Below are positions 1 through 7,184 of a stretch of 13,001 nt of DNA, piece by piece (the stretch's first letter is position 1; every line of letters begins with the position of its first letter). A program made the translations under genes and the position numbers. The DNA comes from an uncultured Verrucomicrobiota bacterium (GTDB lineage Bacteria > Verrucomicrobiota > Verrucomicrobiae > Opitutales > Opitutaceae): NCBI GenBank assembly GCA_946482165.1, contig CAMLQS010000120.1, forward strand, positions 1-13,001. Reading direction: 5' to 3'. Below the pieces are notes generated by a model. It was not told the DNA's origin and did not search any database. It saw only the letters and a list, made by a program, of their open reading frames with translations.

Positions 1-2936
1 TCGTAGTTGTAGTTGTCGCCCTCGTCCTCGTAGAGCGTGAACGAGCCGTTCGCACCGGGATAGACGCGCAGCTCGATCGGATCGACCTTCTCCATGGCGT
101 ATTGGATGGACGGGCCGTAGGGCAGGATAGCGCCGGCGCGGACGTAGAGCGGCATCGTCTGGATGGGCGCGGCGGCGGAGATCGTCTGGCCGCCGGAGTA
201 GTTCGTGCCGGTCCAGAAATCGAACCAGCCCGCGCCGGCCGGCAGATACACGTTGCGGCTGGTCGCTCCGGCGGTGGTGACGGGATTCACCAGCAGCGAG
301 GGGCCGAACATGAACTGGTTGTTGATGTTGTTCACCTGGGGGTCGGCGCGGAAGTCCATCACGAGCGGACGCATCATGGTGTAGCCTTGGTCGGTCACCT
401 TCCAGGCCTGCGAGTAGATGTAGGGAATTAGCCGATACCGGAGGTTGATGTAGTCGATCAGGATGGGCTGGGTGGCCGACGGGAAACGCCAGACCTCCTT
501 CGCGTAGGCCGTGCCGTGGACGCGGAACATGGGGTTGAACGCGCCGTATTGGAACCAGCGGGTGAAGAGCTCGGCGTAGCTCGCCGTGGCGGGATCTCCG
601 CTGAAGAAGCCGCCGATGTCGGTGTTCCAATAAGGGACGCCGGTCGCGGTGAAATTCAGGCCGGAGGGTATCTGTTTTGCAAATACGTCCCAGTTGCCCT
701 GGATGTCGCCGGACCAGGTGACGGCGGCGTTGCGCTGCTGGCCGGCGTAGGCGGAGCGGGTGAGGATGAAGACGCGCTTGTCCGAGGTCTCCGCCCGGTG
801 GCCCTGGGCGACGGCGGCGGTCTCCATCAGCGGGTAGGCGTTGTAGACGGTGGCGCCGGACCCGAGGCCGGTGTTGAAGTTGCGGAACTCGCCCCAGTTG
901 CCGCTGAACTCCGCCTCCGAGGCGTCGAGCCACCAGCCGTCCACGCCCTTGGAGAAGATTTTTTGGGAGATCTGGTTCCAATACACCGACCGCGCGGCCG
1001 GGTTGAAGGGATCGAGCCATTTGCCCTGGCCGGCCGGAAAGACGTAGGGAATGGCGGGGTTGAACACGCCGTTCACCGCTTCGAGTTCCTGGAGATTGGG
1101 AATGCTGACTCCGCCGCTGGTGACGTCGAACTTGGCCCAGACGGAGATGATCAGATGCACGTTGTCGGCGTGGAGCGTGTTCATCATGCCGACCGGGTCG
1201 GGGAAGCGCACGGGATCAAACAGGTGCGAGCCCCAGCCGGTGGTGGCGGGGTTGGCCTGATCAAGGTCGGGCCAGTAGCGCCAGTCCTGCACCACGCCGT
1301 CGAGCGGGATGCCGAGCGCGCGGTATTGGGCGGCCACATCCAGGATCTCCTGCTGGGTCTGGTAGCGCTCCTTGCTTTGCCAGAGGCCCCAGGCCCACTT
1401 GCCGAACATCGGGGCGGCGCCAGTGAGCGTGCGATAGCCGGCGATGGCCGTGTCCGGCTCCGGTCCGTAGCAGAAATAGTAGTTAACTTCGTCGCCCGCT
1501 TCGGAGCTCCAGGAGAGCTTGCCGGCGGTGGTCTTGGCGACGTCGACGGTGGTGACCGCCGGGTTGTCCCAAAGAACGGAATAGCCCTGGTTCGAAAGCA
1601 TCACCGGCACGCCGACATATTCGTTTTTCTGCTGAAGGACGACGCTCTGACCGACCCAGTTCATGACGGTGGACTGGTGCTGGCCAAGGCCGTAGATCGC
1701 CTCGCCCGAGGCGAGATCGAAGGTCTGTTTGACGACATGACTCGATACGGGCGGGTTGCTGCCGACGATGCTCGTCGACAGGGAGGTGCCCGAGACGGAC
1801 TCCGCGAAGACGGGAGAGCCCAGCGAATCGAAGAACCGCACGCGCCCGCTCGGCGTGTCCACGCGAGCGGTGAGGTGCGAGGTGGTGAGCAAGAGGTGGT
1901 CGCCGTTGTTCTGAAACTGCCACGCCACCGGAGCGGGGCTGGCGTTCACCGCGAGGCTGGAGGCCGACGAGAGCCCGGATGTAGGCGTGTGCCGGACCCG
2001 GGCGATGCGATCACCCCAGATCTCCACGCGGGTAAGACCGCTTGTGGTGGTCAGCGTGATACCGGTGGCGTCCTGGCTGATCGTGCCAGGCACGGGGTCG
2101 GGCGTGGTATCGGGCTCGGCGGCGAGGGTGACGTCGTTGAAGGTGGTGCCGAAGCGGATTTCGTCCCACGCGGCGGAGTTGCCGTCGTAGTCGGAGAGGG
2201 CGAGGCGGTCGAAAGTGATATCTTTCCCGGTGACGGTCACTCCTCCCGCGGGATCGTTCGCGCCGAGCGTTGGGTTGAGCCAGACGGTGACTTTGTCGCT
2301 GGCGGCCGTCGCGCTGAGCTCGAACTTCACGACGAACAAATGAACGCCGGTGTCCGCCGCGACGCCGGTGCTGGCGTAGGCGTTGTCGACGCCGAAGTTG
2401 TATTGCGCGCCGGTTTGGCCGCCATTGGTGGTGATGCCCGCGTCGAAGTTGCGCGCCGCATCGGCGGTGCCGCCGTCATAGAGCGCAAGCGTCTGGTAGA
2501 CGGTGGGACCCGCCTCCTGACCGCTCTGGAAAAGGAAGCTCAGGTAAATCGTGCCGGCGGTGGACGCGGTGACCTTGGTCGAGTTGTCGAGGAGGCGGAA
2601 GGTGCGGCCGCTGTTGGCGGCGGCGATCTCGCCGCCAAGGGTGCCGGTGGCGACGCCCGCCCGGTCGCCGCTCGATGCAAGGTAGAGCGGATCGGAGTAA
2701 ACCAAAGAACCCGCGACGACCGCCGGCTCGGCGTTGCCGAAGTCGATGTCGGTCCAGTTGCCCGTGTAGCCGACGACGGCCGGGCTGGTCGTGGCGGGAA
2801 GCCTGCCGAGGGCGTAGCCGGAAAACGATTCGGCGCCGAGCAGGCCGGCGCAAGCCGCCGGGGCGAGGGCCAGGGCGGCCAGCGAAAGTAGGAGGCCCTT
2901 CACGCGGAGGTTCGAGCGGGAGCGGATGCTTGTCAT
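1..2936 (-). CDS. Secreted GH31 glycoside hydrolase (alpha-xylosidase/alpha-glucosidase type), 3'-partial
   Basis: Family 31 retaining alpha-glycosidase, probably acting outside the cytoplasm on xylosylated or glucosylated oligosaccharides. The frame is open for 978 codons from ATG 2936 and leaves the window at the left edge, so the C-terminus is missing. Residues 1-30 are a signal peptide (basic start, Leu/Ala core, cleavage near ACA-GLL). Residues 32-269 are a beta-rich module shared with the next gene upstream. The GH31 N-terminal beta-sandwich follows, with GEAIYGLGQH at 411-420, then the barrel from about 510 (GKWAWGLWQSKERY). The nucleophile is Asp671 in GWWLDASEAE and the acid/base is Asp744 in WSGD. 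DIGGFF starts at Asp773, and RVHGT (Arg805, His807) is present. All expected catalytic residues are intact. Substrate is not decidable; the GWWLD context favours alpha-xylosidase-like members. There is no clear ribosome binding site. Family call is very secure. Confidence 0.93.
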   Translation of the reverse strand, partial: MTSIRSRSNLRVKGLLLSLAALALAPAACAGLLGAESFSGYALGRLPATTSPAVVGYTGNWTDIDFGNAEPAVVAGSLVYSDPLYLASSGDRAGVATGTLGGEIAAANSGRTFRLLDNSTKVTASTAGTIYLSFLFQSGQEAGPTVYQTLALYDGGTADAARNFDAGITTNGGQTGAQYNFGVDNAYASTGVAADTGVHLFVVKFELSATAASDKVTVWLNPTLGANDPAGGVTVTGKDITFDRLALSDYDGNSAAWDEIRFGTTFNDVTLAAEPDTTPDPVPGTISQDATGITLTTTSGLTRVEIWGDRIARVRHTPTSGLSSASSLAVNASPAPVAWQFQNNGDHLLLTTSHLTARVDTPSGRVRFFDSLGSPVFAESVSGTSLSTSIVGSNPPVSSHVVKQTFDLASGEAIYGLGQHQSTVMNWVGQSVVLQQKNEYVGVPVMLSNQGYSVLWDNPAVTTVDVAKTTAGKLSWSSEAGDEVNYYFCYGPEPDTAIAGYRTLTGAAPMFGKWAWGLWQSKERYQTQQEILDVAAQYRALGIPLDGVVQDWRYWPDLDQANPATTGWGSHLFDPVRFPDPVGMMNTLHADNVHLIISVWAKFDVTSGGVSIPNLQELEAVNGVFNPAIPYVFPAGQGKWLDPFNPAARSVYWNQISQKIFSKGVDGWWLDASEAEFSGNWGEFRNFNTGLGSGATVYNAYPLMETAAVAQGHRAETSDKRVFILTRSAYAGQQRNAAVTWSGDIQGNWDVFAKQIPSGLNFTATGVPYWNTDIGGFFSGDPATASYAELFTRWFQYGAFNPMFRVHGTAYAKEVWRFPSATQPILIDYINLRYRLIPYIYSQAWKVTDQGYTMMRPLVMDFRADPQVNNINNQFMFGPSLLVNPVTTAGATSRNVYLPAGAGWFDFWTGTNYSGGQTISAAAPIQTMPLYVRAGAILPYGPSIQYAMEKVDPIELRVYPGANGSFTLYEDEGDNYNY
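2130..2843 (-). repeat. Shared 238-aa module, copy A (in GH31 protein)
   Basis: This stretch encodes residues 32-269 of the GH31 protein. It aligns without any gap to residues 28-265 of the PEP-CTERM protein (3194-3907), roughly 70% identical by eye. The two DNA copies are offset by 1064 bp, and 28 bases are identical at 2170-2197 and 3234-3261. Shared landmarks are ESFSGY, GYTGNWTDIDFG, GSLVYSDPLYL, NSGRTFRLLD, YLSFLFQSGQE, VHLFVV and SDYDGNSAAWDEIR. The look is that of a LamG/concanavalin-like beta-sandwich of the kind seen in PEP-CTERM proteins; carbohydrate binding is inference. Confidence 0.85.
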
Positions 2937-3100
2937 GGGGAGATTTTGCGCGGAAGCGCGCGCGGTCCGGAAAACAGGGCGAAAGCGAGAAGCGGACGCG
3001 CGAGGGGCGTCCAATGAAGGACAAACCGCCTCGGCCGATCGGCGGCCGGGGCGGCGTGGAAGGGAACGAATCCGAGCCGGCAGTGCTCGGGCGAATGCGA

Positions 3101-3988
3101 TCAGGCGGCGGACCGGCGGCGACGCAGGCCGACGGCGGCCAAGCCCGCGAGACCCGCGATGGCGGCGAACGCGGAAGGCTCGGGGACGGCCGACACCGAA
3201 TCGAAGGTGGTGCCCCAGCGGATCTCGTCCCAGGCGGCGGAGTTGCCGTCGTAGTCGGAGAAGGCCAGGCGGTCAAATTGGATGGTCTTGCCGCTGACAC
3301 TGACGCCGCCGATGGGTTCGCCGCCGCCGAGCGTGGGATCGACCCAGACGGTGACGGAGTCCGCGCCGGCCGTGTCGGACAGGTCGAATCTCACCACAAA
3401 CAGATGGACGGCGGTGTCCGCCGCCACGCCGGTGCCGGTGTAGGCTTCGTTGGCGCCGAAAGTGTATTGGGTGCCGGGCTGGCCGCCGTTCATGGTGAGG
3501 CCCGCCGTGAAGTTACGATTAGCGTCCGCAGTGTTGGTGTTGTAGAGATCCAACATCTGATAGGTCGTGGCGCCGGTTTCCTGGCCGCTCTGGAAGAGGA
3601 AACTGAGGTAGCGGGTGCCGACGGTGGAGTTGGTCACGGCGAGGGAGCCGTCGAGCAGGCGAAACGTGCGACCGCTGTTGGCGGCGTTGATCTCGCCTCC
3701 GGTGGTGTTGTTGAGGACGCCGACCTTGTCTCCGCTGGAGCCGAGATAGAGCGGATCGGAATAGACGAGGGAGCCGGTGCTGACGGCCGCCTCGGCATCT
3801 CCGAAATCGATATCCGTCCAATTGCCGGTGTAGCCGGTGACGGCGGGCGATGTCGTGGCGGGAAGGTCGCCGAGGGTGTATCCGGAAAATGATTCGGTGC
3901 TGAGGAGCGTGGCGTGAGCGACAGAGCCGCCGATGGCGGAGATCGCAAGGAGGGCGCCCAGGTTATGGGGTAGGTGCTTGTAGTTCAT
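3101..3988 (-). CDS. PEP-CTERM exported surface protein
   Basis: A 295-residue exported protein of unknown binding partner. Residues 1-26 form a signal peptide (MNYKHLPHN start, hydrophobic GALLAISAIGG, cleavage at AHA-TLL). Residues 28-265 are the beta-rich module also found at the N-terminus of the adjacent GH31 enzyme. Residues 267-295 are a textbook PEP-CTERM sorting tail: VPEP at 268-271, a Gly/Ala/Leu membrane helix and RRRR at 289-292. Known family behaviour is recognition by an exosortase and attachment to, or export across, the outer envelope. ATG 3988 is chosen because it puts the signal peptide at the very N-terminus; extending to 4078 adds 30 residues of non-signal-like sequence. 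The gene lies after the kinase terminator and 164 bp upstream of the GH31 gene in the same orientation. No good ribosome binding site is seen. Confidence 0.9.
   Translation of the reverse strand: MNYKHLPHNLGALLAISAIGGSVAHATLLSTESFSGYTLGDLPATTSPAVTGYTGNWTDIDFGDAEAAVSTGSLVYSDPLYLGSSGDKVGVLNNTTGGEINAANSGRTFRLLDGSLAVTNSTVGTRYLSFLFQSGQETGATTYQMLDLYNTNTADANRNFTAGLTMNGGQPGTQYTFGANEAYTGTGVAADTAVHLFVVRFDLSDTAGADSVTVWVDPTLGGGEPIGGVSVSGKTIQFDRLAFSDYDGNSAAWDEIRWGTTFDSVSAVPEPSAFAAIAGLAGLAAVGLRRRRSAA
3194..3907 (-). repeat. Shared 238-aa module, copy B (in PEP-CTERM protein)
   Basis: Encodes residues 28-265 of the PEP-CTERM protein, the partner of copy A at 2130-2843. The copies have the same length and no indels. 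The homology stops just before the PEP-CTERM tail on this side and just before the GH31 linker (EPDTTPDPVPG) on the other, so the boundary coincides with a domain boundary in both proteins. Confidence 0.85.
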
Positions 3989-4084
3989 ATTTTTGTGGTA
4001 GTTGGAAGGGCCCGGCCTTGGCTGCGAAGAGCAAGCGGGTCCGCGCAAGAAGCGAAATGGAGTCCTCGAACCCGACATGGCTTT

Positions 4085-4134
4085 CTAAAAAATTCGCTCC
4101 CGTCCCCCACCCTGCGGGTGGGGGCGGACGGGAG
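4085..4134 (-). terminator. Intrinsic terminator of the sigma-kinase operon
   Basis: The arms ctcccgtcc (4097-4105) and ggacgggag (4126-4134) pair, as do cccaccc (4106-4112) and gggtggg (4116-4122). There is a 3-nt bulge at 4123-4125 and a TGC loop. Read on the minus strand the hairpin is followed by gcga and six T (complement of 4087-4092). It lies 20 bp after the kinase stop codon and separates the kinase from the PEP-CTERM gene. Confidence 0.88.
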
Positions 4135-4153
4135 ACGGCCCGACGAACCGTTC

Positions 4154-6403
4154 TTATCGGACGTCGGGTTCTCGCCGCGCCTCGGGCGCGAGAATCCGCT
4201 CCGCCTCACGGACAAGGACGCGGGCGTTAATCCAGTCGAACCAGAAGCCTTCGCGTCCGCCGGTCCGAGAGAGGGTGCCGTCAGGACGGGAGCCGGAGAT
4301 TTCGCGGGCTTGCGCGAGGGCCCGCGCGGCCTCTTCACGTCGGCCGAGCCGATCAAAAGAGAGCGCGAGGACGGCCAGCGTGGCGGCCCGGCGGGGGCGA
4401 TTCTCGATTTGATAGGCGAGGCAGCGCTCCGCCCATGCGCTGGCGAGGTCTGGGCGCTCGCACCGGTATTCGAAAAGAGCGAGGGAGAAGGCGCTCCATG
4501 CCGACATGTGCGCGTCTTGATCGCCCGACGGCCCGACGGGGGAAAGATTGCCACGGACCCGATCGGCCAAGGGGACGAGCTGCTCAAGTATCCCGACATC
4601 GGCGGGCCTGAGGAGCGCGGCTTTGATCACCTGCTCGGCGACCACGGTGTTCTCGGTTTTCCCGAAGCGCCGCAGCGTCAGTTCGCGGAAGTGGCGATAA
4701 CGCTCCTCGTCGCCGGCCTCGCAAATCGTGGCGACGGCGGGCACGAACTCCCGGGAGATAACATCGGTGTCGGCGTCGTCGCATTGCGCGATGGCGATCC
4801 CGAAGGCGTGGTAGCGGACGGCGGCCTCGGACCAACGAGCCGCCAGCGCGTGCCAGGCGCCGAGCGTGCCCATGACGCTGGCGCACTCCAGGGAGGAGGG
4901 GATGAAGGCGATGGGGGGCGAGCCGACGAGCGCGTCCGCGGCGGCCGTGTTGCCATGGGACAAGAGCACGGCGGCCTCCGAGATGCGTTCGCGGACCTCC
5001 GCGCGTTGGCGCAGGTCGGCCTCGACGGCGCGGGCTTGCTCGGCCTCCTGGCGAAGGAGCACCTGCTCGCGGCGGGCCTCGCGTTCCCTCAGAAAAAGCC
5101 AAGTGGAGGTCCCAAAACCGGCGCCCAAGGCGAGCGCGACCACGGCGCCGGTGACGAAGACGCTGCGGTTGCGGCGCATGAGTTTGCCCAGACGGTAAAG
5201 CCGTCCGGCAGGATGGGCGGAGACGACTTCGTGCGAGAGACAACGTCGGACGTCCTCCGCGAGCCCGTTCGCGGTCTGGTAGCGAGCCCGCCGGTCCGGC
5301 GCCACGGCGCGAAGCACGATCCAATCGAGATCCTCCCTGACGGAGGCAAAAAGCCTCGCGGGCGCCGTCCGACGACGGGCCGCCGCGGTCGCGAGGGTCT
5401 CTCGATTCATTTCGGCGAGCAACGCCGAGGGTGGCCGGGCCCGCCGCTCCTGGATCAACCGTCGCAAAGCTTCCGAACCGACGCCCGATGGACCGGCCGA
5501 AAGCTCGAAAGGGGGCCGGCCGACGAGCAGTTCACAAAGCAGCACCCCGAGGCTGTAGATGTCGCAACGAGTGTCGACGTCGGCCCCGGTCGCCGTCGCC
5601 TGCTCGGGACTCATGTAGGACGGGGTCCCGACCAGCCGAAGCCCCGCCTCGACCGGCGCGTCCTCCGGAAAATCACCGCCGAAAGTCTTCGCGATGCCGA
5701 AGTCGATCAGCTTCGGGACCGCGTTGCCGTCGTGGAGGGTGACCAGAATGTTGTCCGGTTTTATGTCGCGGTGGATGACGCCCTTCTGGTGGGCGTGCTG
5801 GACCGCGTGGCAGATCTGAACGAAGAGCTCGAGGCGTCGGAAAATATCGAGCCGGTGCTGGTCGCAGTAGTCGGTGATCTTCGTCCCCTGGACCCACTCC
5901 ATGACGAAGTAGGGCAACCCGGACGGAGTGGAGCCGGCCTCGAGCACCCGCGCGATGTTGGGGTGGTCCATGAGGGCCAGCGCGCGGCGCTCCATCTCGA
6001 AACACGCGAGGCCCGCGGGCGTGTCCATGCCGGGGCGGATGATCTTCAGCGCGACCTGCCGGCGAACGGGCTCCAACTGCTCGGCCACATAAACGACGCC
6101 GCATCCCCCTTCGCCGAGCCGGCGCAAAAGCCGGTAGTGGTCGATGCGCAAGCCGAGGTCCGACACGGCGGGGTCGTCCGAAGCGGGAACCAGAAACTCT
6201 TCCTGCGGCGCAAAGTCGAAAAACTTGTCCGCCTGTTCGTCGAGCGCGAGCAGCCGCGACAACTTGCGCCGCAGAGCGGGGGAATCGGCGCAATGCTCGT
6301 CGAGGAACGCTTCGCGTTCCGACGGCGTGGCAAGCTCGCCCGCCCGCTCGAAAAGCTCCCGTTCACGCCGCCCGGGATCGGAAATATCATCGGGTGGATT
6401 CAT
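4154..6403 (-). CDS. Transmembrane Ser/Thr protein kinase (PknB/Hanks type) with C-terminal sensor region
   Basis: A 749-residue kinase expected in the inner membrane. Residues 1-85 are a charged N-terminal helix region. The kinase domain (about 90-390) has the Gly loop GEGGCGVVY (97-105), Lys120, likely C-helix Glu138, HRD with Asp213, Lys215 and Asn218, DFG with Asp234, the GTPSYMSPEQ segment (259-268) and Asp281 in DIYSLG. All catalytic residues are present, so it should be active. A membrane helix spans about 415-437, followed by a coiled coil rich in Arg/Glu (438-475). The last 270 residues are alpha-helical, TPR-like in feel, with a WFDW stretch near the end, as in many verrucomicrobial and planctomycete kinases. 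The start codon overlaps the sigma factor stop (ATGA), with AGGAG five bases upstream inside the sigma gene, indicating translational coupling. The likely role is controlling that sigma factor by phosphorylation, by analogy with other ECF-kinase pairs. Its signal is unknown. Confidence 0.92.
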   Translation of the reverse strand: MNPPDDISDPGRRERELFERAGELATPSEREAFLDEHCADSPALRRKLSRLLALDEQADKFFDFAPQEEFLVPASDDPAVSDLGLRIDHYRLLRRLGEGGCGVVYVAEQLEPVRRQVALKIIRPGMDTPAGLACFEMERRALALMDHPNIARVLEAGSTPSGLPYFVMEWVQGTKITDYCDQHRLDIFRRLELFVQICHAVQHAHQKGVIHRDIKPDNILVTLHDGNAVPKLIDFGIAKTFGGDFPEDAPVEAGLRLVGTPSYMSPEQATATGADVDTRCDIYSLGVLLCELLVGRPPFELSAGPSGVGSEALRRLIQERRARPPSALLAEMNRETLATAAARRRTAPARLFASVREDLDWIVLRAVAPDRRARYQTANGLAEDVRRCLSHEVVSAHPAGRLYRLGKLMRRNRSVFVTGAVVALALGAGFGTSTWLFLREREARREQVLLRQEAEQARAVEADLRQRAEVRERISEAAVLLSHGNTAAADALVGSPPIAFIPSSLECASVMGTLGAWHALAARWSEAAVRYHAFGIAIAQCDDADTDVISREFVPAVATICEAGDEERYRHFRELTLRRFGKTENTVVAEQVIKAALLRPADVGILEQLVPLADRVRGNLSPVGPSGDQDAHMSAWSAFSLALFEYRCERPDLASAWAERCLAYQIENRPRRAATLAVLALSFDRLGRREEAARALAQAREISGSRPDGTLSRTGGREGFWFDWINARVLVREAERILAPEARREPDVR

Positions 6404-6948
6404 CGCATCTCCTGGATAATTCCCAGCAGGCAGGCTCTGGCGTAGTGCCAGCGACGCTCGACGGTGCGCTCGGTCACGCCGAGGCTGGCGGCGATCTCCT
6501 GATTGGTGAAACCGCCGAAAAATTTCAGCGTGACCAGACGCGCGCTCTCCGGGTCCTCGGCCGAGAAACGGGCCAGCGCCTCGTCGATCAGCAAGACGCG
6601 TTCGTCGGGCGTGGTTTCGACCACATCGACCGGAACAGCGAGGCGCGCATGACCATGTTTCAAACTAGCCCTGCGGCGGGCGCGATCGACAAGGATGTGC
6701 CGCATCGCCTGGGCGGCGGATCGGAAAAAGTGAACGCGGTCGTTCCACGCCTGTTTATCCCGGCTCACGAGCCGGAGCCAGGCCTCGTGCACCAACGCGG
6801 TCGCCTGCAGCGTCTGGCCGGGCGGCTCGGCCGCGATGCGAGCCGAGGCGAGATGCCTCAATTCATCGTAGACCAGAGGCAACAGTTCCTCCGGCGCGTG
6901 GTCGTCGCCGCGCGCCATGGACTCCAGAAACTGGGTCACTTCGTTCAT
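6400..6948 (-). CDS. ECF-family RNA polymerase sigma factor (TIGR02999-like)
   Basis: A 182-residue sigma-70 family factor of the ECF group. Region 2 covers about residues 16-92, with LLPLVYDELRHLA, ATALVHEAWLRL and the promoter-melting/-10 part FFRSAAQAMRHILVDRARRR. Region 4 covers about 120-178, with the helix-turn-helix TNQEIAASLGVTERTVERRW. This pattern is characteristic of the TIGR02999/Sigma70_ECF group common in Planctomycetes, Verrucomicrobia and Acidobacteria. These often lack a classical anti-sigma factor and sit beside a Ser/Thr kinase, exactly as here. The stop codon overlaps the kinase start. ATG 6948 gives the usual family length and N-terminus. Upstream GAGG lies too close to the start to be a convincing ribosome binding site. 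Target promoters cannot be seen; possible targets include its own operon or the nearby surface genes. Confidence 0.93.
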   Translation of the reverse strand: MNEVTQFLESMARGDDHAPEELLPLVYDELRHLASARIAAEPPGQTLQATALVHEAWLRLVSRDKQAWNDRVHFFRSAAQAMRHILVDRARRRASLKHGHARLAVPVDVVETTPDERVLLIDEALARFSAEDPESARLVTLKFFGGFTNQEIAASLGVTERTVERRWHYARACLLGIIQEMR

Positions 6949-7184
6949 GCCTCGGCGGGCTCAGGCGGACGGTGTCATCGAGATCGGTTGGCGCGCATGG
7001 GCCCGCGCGGGGGTTGTCGACCGGCGATCTAAAAGCCCGGCGCACCGCGATGGGCAATCAAAGAACAGTCGCGGACGCGGAACCCGCTCGGCCCGGGGCC
7101 CTTCCCCGCCCTTGCCGTCCGACCCGCGAACTTGCCCGAACTTCTCGCGCCCGGCACGGTCGATAAGGCCCTCCACGCCCCACA
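6949..7184. other. Divergent intergenic region between sigma factor and TTG-started gene
   Basis: These 236 bp separate the sigma factor start (minus) from the unknown plus-strand gene, so promoters for both directions must lie here or inside the flanking genes. I see no convincing -35/-10 pair, operator-like palindrome or riboswitch. Confidence 0.5.

Noticed and set aside
2847..2852. Lipoprotein lipobox in the GH31 signal peptide (PAAC)
   Set aside because: Proline at the -3 position does not fit the lipobox; an ordinary signal peptidase I site ending ACA is more likely.
516..2891. Long plus-strand open frame of 791 codons
   Set aside because: It is antisense to the GH31 gene, which has all catalytic motifs. 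The plus frame has repetitive Gly/Ala/Val/Arg composition typical of high-GC antisense frames and no recognisable domain.
3048..3064. Hairpin cggccg-atcgg-cggccg after the PEP-CTERM gene as a terminator
   Set aside because: The stem is short and self-complementary and no T-run follows on the minus strand, so PEP-CTERM and GH31 co-transcription remains possible.
3974..6445. Long plus-strand open frame of 823 codons
   Set aside because: Antisense to the intact kinase gene and crossing its terminator; composition is artefactual.
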